NCBI GenBank assembly: GCA_938083195.1 | Contig: CALKCK010000021.1 | Span: forward strand, 124,001 to 188,000 | Direction of reading: 5' to 3' | Source of the DNA: an uncultured Pirellulaceae bacterium | GTDB taxonomy: Bacteria; Planctomycetota; Planctomycetia; Pirellulales; Pirellulaceae | Length of the DNA: 64,000 nucleotides | Shown here: positions 1 through 8,375 of the stretch, piece after piece | Layout of the letters: each line of letters starts with the position of its first letter | How positions within the stretch are numbered: the first letter of the stretch is position 1 | Notes under the pieces: model-generated | Told to the model about the DNA's origin: nothing | What the model saw: only the letters and a program-made list of their open reading frames with translations | The model's database searches: none | Position numbers and translations under genes: made by a program

Positions 1-123
1 GGTGTGAATGAGTTGACCGCAGGGATTACGATTGTCATTGTGTTGGTAATAGTTTTGATTTCTGCGGTGGGTTGGTGGGTGGTTAATTTGAATCACAGAT
101 TGAGCGAGCGGAAGTATTCTTAG
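1..123 (+). CDS. 3' end of an unidentified membrane protein
   Basis: An open frame runs from the window edge to a TAG at 121-123. It encodes about 40 residues dominated by one hydrophobic stretch rich in Ile, Val and Leu (roughly residues 8-30), followed by a short basic tail. This looks like the last transmembrane helix and cytosolic tail of a larger protein whose start lies outside the window. A GTG at position 4 could alternatively begin a tiny single-helix protein. The family cannot be identified from this fragment. It ends 22 bases before the next gene on the same strand. Confidence 0.5.
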   Translation, partial: GVNELTAGITIVIVLVIVLISAVGWWVVNLNHRLSERKYS

Positions 124-145
124 TGTTTTAGGTGAGGGCGAATCG

Positions 146-1285
146 ATGTATCTTCGGCGACTAATATTTTTTGCGTTGTTCGCAGTAGCGAATGTTTGCA
201 GCATCGTCGATGCGGACTCATTGACGTTGTTGATCAATGGCAAAGAGGTACAGTTGGAGGGTGAGATCCTGATTGAAGCGAAGGATAATAGTCTCTATTT
301 TCGCGAGGTTGATGGGAAAATATGGTTTGTTGAGCCCCAGCAAATAAAAGCACGCGTTGACAGCGAAAAACCGAGTCCGCCGTTATCTTTTAAAGCCGTG
401 GGCGAACGCCTATTAAAAGAACTTCCCGCTGGATTTCGGATCTACGAAACAAAACACTATGTCATTGCGTATCAGAACGAGGTTGCGTTTGCCCGTTGGA
501 TCAGCGGACTTTACGAAAGCCGTTTATATCGTGCGTTTGAGACATTTTGGGAGAAGAAGAAAAAATTTAAACTAAGCGATCCAAAGTACCCCTTGATCGC
601 GATTGTGTTTGGCTCCAAAGCTCAATATCAACAATACGTTGATCGGGAACTGGGACCCGGACAAACCATGGAAGCTTATTACAACCTTCAGACTAATAGG
701 ATTGCGCTCTATGATTTGACCGCGGATCAGCGTAACCCCAATCAGCCATTGACTAGTCGTAACATTGAGCGAGTTTTGCAGAATCCAAATTCAACTTTTT
801 TAGTGGCGACAATTATTCATGAAGCGACCCATCAGTTGATGTTCAACCGTGGATTGCAAACTCGATTTGCAGAATCGCCATTATGGATGAACGAAGGAAT
901 TGCGATGTTTTTTGAGGCTCCGGATTTTCGCAGCAAGATAGGTTGGCGAGTTCCGGGGAAAGTGTTTGAGCTTCGATTGAATCGTTTTCGGAAGTATCTT
1001 GCCAATCGCCCTGGCGATTCACTGAGAACGCTGATGGCTACGGATGATCGCCTGCGGGATCCTGATTCGGTCGATGATGCCTATGCGGAGGCTTGGGCGT
1101 TGAATCATTTTTTGTTCAATAAGAAATCAGATCAATACGTGGAATACATTGAGTTTATGTCGGAGAAGAAAGCTCTGGTCACCGATACGCCTGAAATGCG
1201 AATTGCTCATTTTGAGCGTGTTTTTGGGGAAGGTCTTGCCGAGTTAGATCGCCAATTTATCACGTATATTAGCGAACTGAAGTAG
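146..1285 (+). CDS. DUF1570-like secreted putative zinc metallopeptidase
   Basis: A 379-residue protein with an N-terminal signal peptide (basic start, hydrophobic core to about residue 20, Val-Asp-Ala before the mature part). The central region carries HEATH at residues 225-229 followed by an Asn-Glu-Gly at about 249-251. That is the HExxH plus downstream Glu arrangement of gluzincin-type zinc peptidases, and it is the hallmark of DUF1570 proteins common in planctomycetes. Residues about 25-70 form a small beta-rich segment of the kind found before this domain. It probably acts outside the cytoplasm. Substrate is unknown. The zinc ligands are seen; activity is inferred from the motif. Confidence 0.75.
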   Translation: MYLRRLIFFALFAVANVCSIVDADSLTLLINGKEVQLEGEILIEAKDNSLYFREVDGKIWFVEPQQIKARVDSEKPSPPLSFKAVGERLLKELPAGFRIYETKHYVIAYQNEVAFARWISGLYESRLYRAFETFWEKKKKFKLSDPKYPLIAIVFGSKAQYQQYVDRELGPGQTMEAYYNLQTNRIALYDLTADQRNPNQPLTSRNIERVLQNPNSTFLVATIIHEATHQLMFNRGLQTRFAESPLWMNEGIAMFFEAPDFRSKIGWRVPGKVFELRLNRFRKYLANRPGDSLRTLMATDDRLRDPDSVDDAYAEAWALNHFLFNKKSDQYVEYIEFMSEKKALVTDTPEMRIAHFERVFGEGLAELDRQFITYISELK

Positions 1286-1438
1286 TGAGATTAACACTTT
1301 GGATGAGGTTCTTGTTTTTGCTGTCCTTAGTTCGATGAATCACTTGCATCCGATAATCCGTGTTGGTTATGATCAAGTGTTGTTAAAAATTTATTATTAA
1401 TCAAATCAAGTAATTTTATTGCTTAACGGAGTTAAAAG

Positions 1439-2755
1439 ATGCCGTCGAATTCGAAACCAGATCGCCGTAAGTTTATATCGACCTCTGCAAAGGTCGCAGC
1501 TGTCGGTACCATTGGCACCTCAATGATTCCCAAACCTGTGTTTGGCTATCACAATAGTGATAACGACAAATTGAAGATTGGTTTGATTGGTTGTGGAGGC
1601 CGTGGGACGGGAGCGGTTTTGAACGCAACGAATGCTGATTCCAACACTTCTGTGGTGGCCTTGGCCGATGCGTTTCCAGATCGGATTGAGTCTTGTGCGA
1701 AATCACTTTCCAAACAGCTCCCCGACCGGTTTAACGTCGATAAAGATCACATGTTTGCTGGGCTGGATTGTTACAAGAATCTCGTTGCCAGCGATGTCGA
1801 CGTTGTGATACTTGCAACTCCGCCTTACTTTCGACCGATGCAATTGAAAGCTGCGGTCGACGCTGGAAAGCATGTGTTTTGCGAGAAACCTGTTGGAGTC
1901 GATGTTCCGGGTGTGCGTTCGGTGATGGAGTCCTGCAAGAAAGCAGCGGCCAATGGGCAGAGTGTTGTCTCTGGTCTCTGCTGGCGATACGACCTTGGCG
2001 TCAATGATATGATCAGTCGTATTAAGAATGGTGAGATCGGTGATGTGAAATCCATTCAAGAAAATTACTTAACTGGGACGCTTTGGCATCGCGGTGACAG
2101 TTCAACGGATCCAGTGACTAAGGAAGTTAGAAAGTGGTCACCGATGGAATACCAGTTGCGAAACTGGCTCTATTTTAATTGGCTTTCTGGCGATCATATT
2201 GCCGAGCAACACATCCACTCGATCGACAAAGCTCTTTGGTTGATGGACGATATTCCACCGGTGAGTTGCTATGCCACTGGAGGACGGTTAGTTCGGACGA
2301 ACGAGAAATGGGGCAATGTTTACGACCACTTCTCCACCGTCTTTGAGTGGGAAGATAGCGATATTAAAGCTCATACGAACTGTCGTCAGATGGCAGGATG
2401 TTTCAATGAAACGGAGGATCATATCGTTGGTACCAAAGGAACCGCGAAGATTCTCAAAGGTCAGATTATTAACGAGGATGGTAAGTTCTCCCATAAGAAG
2501 CGTAATCCAAGTATGTACGATGTTGAGCATCAGCATCTTTTCAGAAGCATTCGCGAAGGAAAGCCAATCAATAACGGAACCTATATGAGTTATAGTACGT
2601 TGATGGCGTTGATTGGGCGTGATGCGGCCTACACTGGAAAGAAAATCAAATGGGCAGATTTTATGAAATCTGAAAAGAGATTAGGGCCGGACGATATTTA
2701 TAACGCCGAGAATTATGTTCCCGATAAAGTTGCTAGGCCAGGTAGCGAATGGTAA
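1439..2755 (+). CDS. Gfo/Idh/MocA family oxidoreductase with Tat signal
   Basis: A 438-residue NAD(P)-dependent dehydrogenase of the Gfo/Idh/MocA family. The N-terminus has a twin-arginine signal (Asp-Arg-Arg-Lys-Phe-Ile) followed by a hydrophobic stretch, so a folded, cofactor-loaded enzyme is probably exported. A Rossmann motif GCGGRGTG lies near residues 51-58, and the family motif CEKPVG begins at residue 148. The C-terminal half fits the alpha/beta substrate-binding domain. Planctomycetes carry many exported paralogs, usually tied to sugar or polyol metabolism, and the sequence does not reveal this one's substrate. It is monocistronic and followed by a strong terminator at 2791-2818. Confidence 0.85.
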   Translation: MPSNSKPDRRKFISTSAKVAAVGTIGTSMIPKPVFGYHNSDNDKLKIGLIGCGGRGTGAVLNATNADSNTSVVALADAFPDRIESCAKSLSKQLPDRFNVDKDHMFAGLDCYKNLVASDVDVVILATPPYFRPMQLKAAVDAGKHVFCEKPVGVDVPGVRSVMESCKKAAANGQSVVSGLCWRYDLGVNDMISRIKNGEIGDVKSIQENYLTGTLWHRGDSSTDPVTKEVRKWSPMEYQLRNWLYFNWLSGDHIAEQHIHSIDKALWLMDDIPPVSCYATGGRLVRTNEKWGNVYDHFSTVFEWEDSDIKAHTNCRQMAGCFNETEDHIVGTKGTAKILKGQIINEDGKFSHKKRNPSMYDVEHQHLFRSIREGKPINNGTYMSYSTLMALIGRDAAYTGKKIKWADFMKSEKRLGPDDIYNAENYVPDKVARPGSEW

Positions 2756-2790
2756 ATCTGGATAGCAGATTGTCAATTTAAGTATTTATC

Positions 2791-2818
2791 AAGACGACGG
2801 CATTAGCCGTCGTCTTTT
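2791..2818 (+). terminator. Rho-independent terminator after the oxidoreductase
   Basis: A perfect 11-bp stem (AAGACGACGGC pairing with GCCGTCGTCTT) closes on a 4-base ATTA loop and runs directly into a T-rich tract. It lies 35 bases after the stop of the Gfo/Idh/MocA gene and would end its transcript. Confidence 0.85.
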
Positions 2819-2859
2819 TCTATTGCTGCATTGGACTTTGACGATAAGCGGTAGGCGAT

Positions 2860-2922
2860 AAACGGTTGACAGTAAACGGTTGACAGTAAACGGTTGACAG
2901 TAAACGGTTGACAGTAAACGGT
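2860..2922. repeat. Tandem 14-bp repeats, four copies plus a partial
   Basis: The unit AAACGGTTGACAGT occurs four times without mismatch (2860-2873, 2874-2887, 2888-2901, 2902-2915), followed by a 7-base partial copy. Each unit contains TTGACA, identical to a sigma70 -35 hexamer, inside an imperfect palindrome GTTGAC-A-GTAAAC. Related words (GCGGTAGGCGAT and ACGGTAGGCGAA) flank the array. The array is in the 3' gap after the terminator and about 200 bases before the tryptophan dioxygenase start. It could be a simple slippage repeat or a multi-site operator; the sequence alone does not decide. Confidence 0.85.
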
Positions 2923-3115
2923 AGGCGAAAGCTTGTGGGGCGACTGAAAGAAGAGAGTTTTGTTAACTTTCAATGATAGTGTTTGATCCACATCCTATTA
3001 CTTTTGTTGAGTCCGCACATTAGACTGTCAATGTCCTGAATTCTGTGAATGCCCTTAATTCTGCGAATGTTCGTAACGCTGGGCACAACAAGAAACCTTT
3101 TCCGCAAAGATAAGC

Positions 3116-4207
3116 ATGACATTTGGCATTTATTACGGCGATTATTTGCAGCTCGACAAAGTTCTTAATGCGCAGGAACTTGAGAGTGAAAAGAATGGCA
3201 AGCTTGCACATGATGAGATGTTATTTATCATTACGCATCAGGCTTATGAGTTGTGGTTCAAGCAAATCTTGTTTGAACTGGCGGCGGTCATCAACGTTTT
3301 TGAGGAACCAGTAATTGAAGATAAGAAGATGGGGCAAGTCATACACCATCTATCTCGTATCAAATCGATTCAGCGGGTTCTGATACAGCAAATCGATATT
3401 ATCGAAACCATGACCCCTTTGGATTTTATGGAGTTTCGTGATTTGCTGGTTCCGGCATCCGGGTTTCAAAGTCTGCAATTTAAGCAGATCGAAATTCAGC
3501 TTGGAATCAAGCGGAAACATCGAATTAACGCCGACAAAGAGTTTTTTCACTCGAGACTCTCAGCGGCCGACTTAAAAATTCTCGATGAGTTAGAAAATCA
3601 GAGATCTCTTTTAGAGCTGACCGATAGCTGGTTAGGGCGAATGCCATTTTTGAAATTTAATGAGTTTCGTTTTTGGGAAGCTTATGATCATGCCGTGAAT
3701 AAGATGCTCGACTCTGATTCGGATATTATTCGGGGAAATCCAACCTTGAGCGATCGGGAGAAGGAGTTTCAGCTCAATGGGTTGGAAATGTCACGTACGC
3801 AATTCGAATCTTTACTAGATCGAGATAAGTTCGAGGCCTTGCGTGCTGAGGGTGAATTCCGATTGTCACATGACGGATTCTTGGCAGCGCTGTTTATCAA
3901 TCTCTATCGAGACGAGCCAATGCTTTATACGCCGTTTCGGTATTTGACCTTGCTGCTCGATATTGATGAGATGTTTACCAATTGGCGACAAAGACACGCA
4001 ATGATGGTTCAGAGAATGCTGGGAGCAAAGATTGGAACCGGAGGTTCTTCCGGACACAATTATCTTAATGCGACGACTCGACAAAATCGGGCGTTTCTGG
4101 ATTTATTCAAATTGTCTACTTTTTTGATACCACGAGAGGATCTTCCTGTGCTGCCCGAGGAACTACGACGCGGGCTAGGATTTTTCTTTCATGGAGAAAA
4201 TCACTAG
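3116..4207 (+). CDS. Tryptophan 2,3-dioxygenase family protein
   Basis: A 363-residue cytosolic haem dioxygenase that opens the indole ring of L-tryptophan to N-formylkynurenine, the first step of the kynurenine route. The N-terminal signature is clear: LNAQ, then HDEMLFIITHQAYELWFKQ near residues 35-55. The C-terminal block RHAMMVQRMLG-x-KIGTGGSSGHNYL contains His294, which aligns with the conserved haem-ligand region. No other kynurenine-pathway gene is nearby, so the pathway context is not visible here. The ATG start has no strong Shine-Dalgarno. The array of TTGACA-bearing repeats lies about 200 bases upstream. It converges on the following DUF1080 gene. Confidence 0.88.
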   Translation: MTFGIYYGDYLQLDKVLNAQELESEKNGKLAHDEMLFIITHQAYELWFKQILFELAAVINVFEEPVIEDKKMGQVIHHLSRIKSIQRVLIQQIDIIETMTPLDFMEFRDLLVPASGFQSLQFKQIEIQLGIKRKHRINADKEFFHSRLSAADLKILDELENQRSLLELTDSWLGRMPFLKFNEFRFWEAYDHAVNKMLDSDSDIIRGNPTLSDREKEFQLNGLEMSRTQFESLLDRDKFEALRAEGEFRLSHDGFLAALFINLYRDEPMLYTPFRYLTLLLDIDEMFTNWRQRHAMMVQRMLGAKIGTGGSSGHNYLNATTRQNRAFLDLFKLSTFLIPREDLPVLPEELRRGLGFFFHGENH

Positions 4208-4246
4208 CCCGCCTAGGTCGAAAGTCAAGTGGCGCTTGCGGTTTGA

Positions 4247-4870
4247 CTAGTTTGAAAGATCTTTGAACATCAAGTCCTTGTACAGAACTTTGCTTCCAGG
4301 GTCGTGGGCTTGGATGGCAAACGTGCCGCTTGAAAGTTGTCGTTCTGGCCGAACGAGATCGTCAGGTTCGGTATAATCAGAGATGGTTTCGCCATTGATC
4401 TTAACAACAATGTGCTTGCCTTTGACAATGATTTCATAGTCGAACCACTCCTTGTCTTTGACGGGTGCTTTGAAGTTATCTTTTACATTGTACAACCCGC
4501 CTGTTTTTTTCTTGTCGGATTGCGTGTTGTTGACCTGTGCCTCGTAGCCTCGGTCCGGCCAGCCACTCTTGAGGAATTTTGTATGGAAATAAATTCCAGA
4601 GTTTGCTCCCGGCATGGTTTGAACTTTCGCTTTGAAATGAAAGTCTGTTAGTTTCGCAGCGGCTTTCTCATCCTTGCCGACGTAGAACGCATGTCCTCGT
4701 GGACCCTCGACAACTAAGCAACCGTCTTGAACCTTGAATGAATCAGGATTCTCGTTGATTCTCCAGCCATCGAGGTTTTTCCCATTGAACATTGTCTGCC
4801 ATTGGTTCTGTGCTGAAACCAGATTGGCTGGAATCAATGCAAACAGTAAGGCGAAAATCAGGTAGCGCAT
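4247..4870 (-). CDS. DUF1080 (3-keto-disaccharide hydrolase-like) secreted protein
   Basis: A 207-residue protein with a cleavable signal peptide ending near Val-Ser-Ala-Gln at residue 20. The rest fits a single DUF1080 domain: an opening FNGKNLDGW, then GANSGIYFH in the middle, and a C-terminal ATQ-type segment GTFAIQAHDPGS. DUF1080 is a concanavalin-like beta-sandwich family, greatly expanded in planctomycetes. Members are linked to carbohydrate binding or to hydrolysis of 3-keto sugars. Function here is inferred from the family only. It stands alone and converges with the dioxygenase gene. Confidence 0.82.
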   Translation of the reverse strand: MRYLIFALLFALIPANLVSAQNQWQTMFNGKNLDGWRINENPDSFKVQDGCLVVEGPRGHAFYVGKDEKAAAKLTDFHFKAKVQTMPGANSGIYFHTKFLKSGWPDRGYEAQVNNTQSDKKKTGGLYNVKDNFKAPVKDKEWFDYEIIVKGKHIVVKINGETISDYTEPDDLVRPERQLSSGTFAIQAHDPGSKVLYKDLMFKDLSN

Positions 4871-4991
4871 GTTGAAGTCTCTTTGAAATAAGTGTTTAGT
4901 GATTGGATAGATTTTTGCAGGTGATTAATTGCGTCTTGGCATCACGTAAATTAAATTTTCTCATGCAAATAATTATTCGATTCTCATCGAA

Positions 4992-5204
4992 TTAGTTTGG
5001 TTGGCAGCCTCCACCACAGCAGCGTGGTTGTGCACAAGACGCTGGAGCGGTGCTTTTTTGAATTGAGGTTGTGGATGAAATCACGCTTAACTGCTTTTCG
5101 AGCTTTCCACTTTCGCACTCTGGGCAGTTTGGTTTGGCATCGCTTTTTACCAAGAGTTCGTGCTCCGAGTTGCAGCTCAGACAGATAAATTCATATATTG
5201 GCAT
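4992..5204 (-). CDS. FmdB-family zinc-ribbon protein
   Basis: About 70 residues beginning MPIYEF, the standard start of FmdB/CxxC regulatory-type zinc ribbons. Two CxxC pairs (Cys-Leu-Ser-Cys and Cys-Pro-Glu-Cys) form the ribbon in the first 35 residues. The tail is rich in Cys and Gly (CAQPRCCGGGCQPN), which may bind more metal. The frame stays open 69 bases upstream to another ATG at 5273, but the family start matches the internal ATG at 5204, so that one was chosen. Role is unknown; FmdB proteins are named after a formamidase regulator. Confidence 0.75.
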   Translation of the reverse strand: MPIYEFICLSCNSEHELLVKSDAKPNCPECESGKLEKQLSVISSTTSIQKSTAPASCAQPRCCGGGCQPN

Positions 5205-5460
5205 TGGATTAAGACGTCTATCTATTAATACGTTTGAGTTTAGATCACTTGCGAAGACGTCTAGTCTAAGCAATAGTCGGTTGGGTCGGCAATCAGTTTT
5301 GGCTGCCTGATTCTAACAAAAAATCGAAGGCTTTATCCAACGGATTTTTTTAAATTTTTGTTGCTCGGTTGCGTTTTGGTACTGTGGCGTTGCCGGGAAT
5401 GAAAATAAGTCGGTTAAAAAGTGATTGGGAAAATGACTGAGAATAGGATGATTTTCAACA

Positions 5461-5468
5461 CAGGAGGG
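5461..5468 (+). promoter_or_regulatory. Strong ribosome binding site deciding a TTG start
   Basis: CAGGAGGG precedes the TTG at 5473, with GGAGG at 5463-5467 and a 5-base spacing. It supports translation from the TTG rather than the later in-frame ATG (codon 6). Confidence 0.7.
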
Positions 5469-5472
5469 TAGC

Positions 5473-6171
5473 TTGATAAACCGTGAGATGAGTCGCCGGG
5501 TCGATGAAATTGCAGTGAATGATTTTGGGATCCCAAGTTTAATTTTGATGGAGAACGCCGGTCGTTCGTGTGCTGAGCGTTTGTTGAGTTGGCCGGTGGC
5601 AGAAAGAAATCAAAAACTATCAGTTTTGGTTTTGTGTGGTCCCGGAAATAACGGAGGCGATGGGTTTGTGATTGCCCGACACCTCGCAATGCAAGACTGC
5701 GATGTGAAGGTCATGCTTTTTCAAGACAATGAGAAGTACACGGGGGATTCCCGGGTGAATTTGAATGTGTTGGTCCAACTAGGTATCGAAATCGACCGGT
5801 TCGATCCTCGGTGGACTGACGCCGAAACCAGCCATGTATTCGGTTCCGTTGGCTTGCATTCCACAACCTGGGTTGTGGACGCGTTGCTGGGGACAGGGGC
5901 TGTTGGCGTTCTCCGGCCATCAATGGCGAAGGCGGTAGCTGCTGCAAATCTAATGTCCGCGCATAAATTAGCGGTTGATCTTCCAACGGGGCTCGATTGC
6001 GATACGGGTGAGGTGTCAGAACCAACCTTTCGAGCTGAGGTGACCTGCACGATGGTGGACGAGAAAATTGGATTCCAAAACGCCAACGCTCATTTGTTTA
6101 CCGGAAAGGTAGTCGTCGTTGGAATTGGAGTCCCGGTGGATTTAGAGGCGCTAAAAACGGATCAATTATGA
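5473..6171 (+). CDS. nnrE: NAD(P)H-hydrate epimerase, stand-alone YjeF_N domain
   Basis: A 232-residue YjeF N-terminal domain protein. It interconverts the R and S forms of damaged NAD(P)H hydrates so that the dehydratase can repair them. Signatures: an opening SRRVDEIAVNDFGIPSLILMEN, then VLCGPGNNGGDGFVIARHL (residues about 55-73), and AVDLPTGLDCDTGEV in the second half with the conserved catalytic Asp. Length fits a single-domain epimerase; the dehydratase domain often fused at the C-terminus is absent and must be elsewhere. The TTG start is backed by a near-perfect Shine-Dalgarno. It converges with the diadenylate cyclase gene 10 bases away. Confidence 0.88.
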   Translation: MINREMSRRVDEIAVNDFGIPSLILMENAGRSCAERLLSWPVAERNQKLSVLVLCGPGNNGGDGFVIARHLAMQDCDVKVMLFQDNEKYTGDSRVNLNVLVQLGIEIDRFDPRWTDAETSHVFGSVGLHSTTWVVDALLGTGAVGVLRPSMAKAVAAANLMSAHKLAVDLPTGLDCDTGEVSEPTFRAEVTCTMVDEKIGFQNANAHLFTGKVVVVGIGVPVDLEALKTDQL

Positions 6172-6180
6172 ATTAACTGA

Positions 6181-7110
6181 TCAATCTGTATCGGGATGAT
6201 CGCTATCGAGATCTTTCCACTTCATGGCACGCTGGAGCGGTTCAATACGAAGAACAACTTCACCATTTTGGAAAATTCGTACCGTACCATTGGTCTGGCT
6301 GACAATGACAGCAATGGCTTTTGTATTCTTGCTGATTGCTGCTCCGGAGAAATGCCTGGAGCCGAGACCTTTCGTCATCGTAATTTCGACCGGCGAAGTG
6401 TCGATGATTCGTGAGCTGCCTTCGACAGTACCGTCCGAAGAAATGATAAACATTCCATCAAGCTGGGCAATTTCTTTGATGCCTTCACGGACCTTTCCGT
6501 CGAAAATGTTCCGTTCTTTGCGTGTATAGCCTTTGACGAGATCGAACCCTGCGGGTCTGCTTTCGTCGAGAACTTTCCGGTGGTCACCGACGATAAACAT
6601 AGTACCCACGGCCTTGCCTTCTCGGCCTTCCCGACCAATGGCGACGGCCAGATCAACAACTGCTTTGAGGGTATCCAGTGGTACTTTGGTTTCTAGTTTC
6701 CGCAAATCGCGGGCGGTTAAACGTCCGAGACGCTCCGTTAATTTTAATACTGAAATTGTATCGATGTCTTCGGTGTCAAAGCCGCTGTAAATTGCGACGA
6801 CCGTCGAGCCAGGTTTTACCTTTTCGGACGCGACGCTCGCCAAGACAGCCTGTGTGAGCTGATTTTGAACCGAAGCTTCGGGCATTTCCAAATGAATCGA
6901 ATGGATTTCAGCTTCTGTCGCAGCGGCGTGGATCGCATCGTCGTGGGTTGCAATTATTAAGACCTGATTAACGGATTTCCGTTTTAACCTTCCCCAATCA
7001 ATCTGTTTTTCCATCAAAACAAGCAATGCGTCAGCATCCGATGCTTTCACCAGCTTAATACCGGCATCAACGAATGAGAAAAACGACTTGTGTTTTTTAG
7101 GTAACGACAT
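6181..7110 (-). CDS. DacZ-like diadenylate cyclase (DAC domain)
   Basis: About 309 residues. The C-terminal ~140 residues match the DAC (DisA_N) domain that joins two ATP into cyclic di-AMP: an Asp-Gly motif (LDGMFII), then GLGSRH, AAISKNTKAIAVIVSQ and GTVRIFQNG. The N-terminal half (HDDAI, then GSTVVAIYSGFD and TISVLKL) resembles a pyruvate-kinase C-terminal-like alpha/beta domain, the layout known from archaeal DacZ. Two motif differences stand out: the usual DGA is DGM, and the usual RHR is RHF. Whether it makes c-di-AMP is therefore inferred. An upstream TTG at 7131 extends the frame, but the ATG at 7110 was preferred. Confidence 0.75.
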   Translation of the reverse strand: MSLPKKHKSFFSFVDAGIKLVKASDADALLVLMEKQIDWGRLKRKSVNQVLIIATHDDAIHAAATEAEIHSIHLEMPEASVQNQLTQAVLASVASEKVKPGSTVVAIYSGFDTEDIDTISVLKLTERLGRLTARDLRKLETKVPLDTLKAVVDLAVAIGREGREGKAVGTMFIVGDHRKVLDESRPAGFDLVKGYTRKERNIFDGKVREGIKEIAQLDGMFIISSDGTVEGSSRIIDTSPVEITMTKGLGSRHFSGAAISKNTKAIAVIVSQTNGTVRIFQNGEVVLRIEPLQRAMKWKDLDSDHPDTD

Positions 7111-7190
7111 CAAACACTGGCTTTCGGGCAAACCGGACGCGATGGTGGGGCCATGCAGGACTTTTCAAAAACATAATTGAGTGGACTACT

Positions 7191-7304
7191 ATGTTTTATC
7201 GGCATTTAATGCGTCAAGCAAGCACACCGCTCGGTGAATTTCTTGCTCAAGCCAAGCGTGCGCGTTGGGGAATTAACAAAGATGGCCGAAAAGAAGGTGA
7301 TTAG
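7191..7304 (+). CDS. Possible small ORF, 37 residues
   Basis: An ATG-initiated frame encodes a basic 37-residue peptide (MFYRHLMRQAS start, KRARWG near the middle) between the cyclase and the HEAT-repeat gene, on the opposite strand to both. No good ribosome binding site is visible and no family was recognised. It may be a chance frame in the cyclase promoter region. Confidence 0.22.
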   Translation: MFYRHLMRQASTPLGEFLAQAKRARWGINKDGRKEGD

Positions 7305-7343
7305 AAATGAGTTGTCGCCACAGCAAGTTGCTTTGCGGTTGTC

Positions 7344-8153
7344 TCATGGAGTCTGCCAGCTTTTTTCAACTTTCGGTTGAAACGAATTATCGGCTGACCG
7401 GTTTGGAATGTCACTCTCAAAATAGTCGTCAATGGTCGACTTGGGCCTGCGAGTCGGTGCAATGCTGTCGCTGGTGGTTGCTTTGACGTATTGTTCCCAA
7501 GCTACTCGATCTGTCCCCAACGGTTCACCTGAAATCTTTTCCAGCGACTGCATGACTCGTCGCTGGAGTGCCGGGTCTTGGTCGTCCAGAGCAACGGCAA
7601 CAGCGGTAATTGCCTGTTCCCCCGAAAATTCACCGATTGATCTGGCAGCTGCCAGTCGGACGTCGGTGTTTGAATCATCCATCAATATCTCCTGCAATCG
7701 CGGGAGGGAGCTGTCGGCGGGCAATTGTTCAAGCGATCCAATCGCTGCAATTCGAATTTCAGAATTGGAATCCTCGGTCGCCTCTTGGAGTGCTTTTAGC
7801 GAGGCTGGGCAATCGAGTTGACCTAGCAGTTTCACTGCGTAAATACGGTGCAAGAGAATTGAGTCGCGTCGTACAATTTCGGCCAAGAATTTTGCCGCGC
7901 TCTGCTGGTCCTGCTGCGTGCCGTTGATTGCGTATTCGACTTTTTCGCGCATTTCCCGCTTTTTCACAAACAGAGTATCGGCGATTTTTTCTTCCTCAAT
8001 CCATTTGTTCTGTGCCCAAGGAACGTATTGCCCGGTCCGCCAAAGTTTTCCCTCAGCACATCCGGTGAAACTCACGCACAGCCCTAACGATGCGGCAAGA
8101 AGCGCATAGGTTACGACGATGTTTTTCGTTTGCGAAGCCGTTTTAATTGGCAT
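7344..8153 (-). CDS. HEAT-repeat lipoprotein
   Basis: A 269-residue protein with an N-terminal hydrophobic segment ending in a lipobox (SFTGC, Cys at about residue 32), so it is probably a lipid-anchored envelope protein. Residues about 80-205 contain at least three HEAT/PBS-type helical repeats with the pattern D-x-x-x-x-V/I-R-x-A-A, for instance NSEIRIAAIGSLEQL and NTDVRLAAARSIGEF. Such solenoids act as protein-binding scaffolds. The C-terminal 60 residues are polar and probably disordered. No enzyme motif was seen. It lies about 230 bases upstream of the cyclase on the same strand, and the partner is unknown. Confidence 0.75.
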   Translation of the reverse strand: MPIKTASQTKNIVVTYALLAASLGLCVSFTGCAEGKLWRTGQYVPWAQNKWIEEEKIADTLFVKKREMREKVEYAINGTQQDQQSAAKFLAEIVRRDSILLHRIYAVKLLGQLDCPASLKALQEATEDSNSEIRIAAIGSLEQLPADSSLPRLQEILMDDSNTDVRLAAARSIGEFSGEQAITAVAVALDDQDPALQRRVMQSLEKISGEPLGTDRVAWEQYVKATTSDSIAPTRRPKSTIDDYFESDIPNRSADNSFQPKVEKSWQTP

Positions 8154-8375
8154 TTGAATTTCCCCGAACTGGCGTTATTACCGTATTTTCAAGGACATTA
8201 GCAAAGCAACGCGTTGGGTTACAGGTCAGGTCAGTGGTGCTAGCTTGCGGTTTTTAGACGTAGTAGCCCACTGCCAAGGCGAACCGAGCGTTAGGTTTTC
8301 ACACCGTGGAGAAGCAAAGGGCAAGCTCGATCGAGAGCCCTCGCAAAATTCAGCAAGAGTTTAGTTTATTCGGAA

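Noticed and set aside
2860..2922. Could be a CRISPR array
   Set aside because: The repeats are only 14 bp and directly adjacent, with no spacers and no cas genes.
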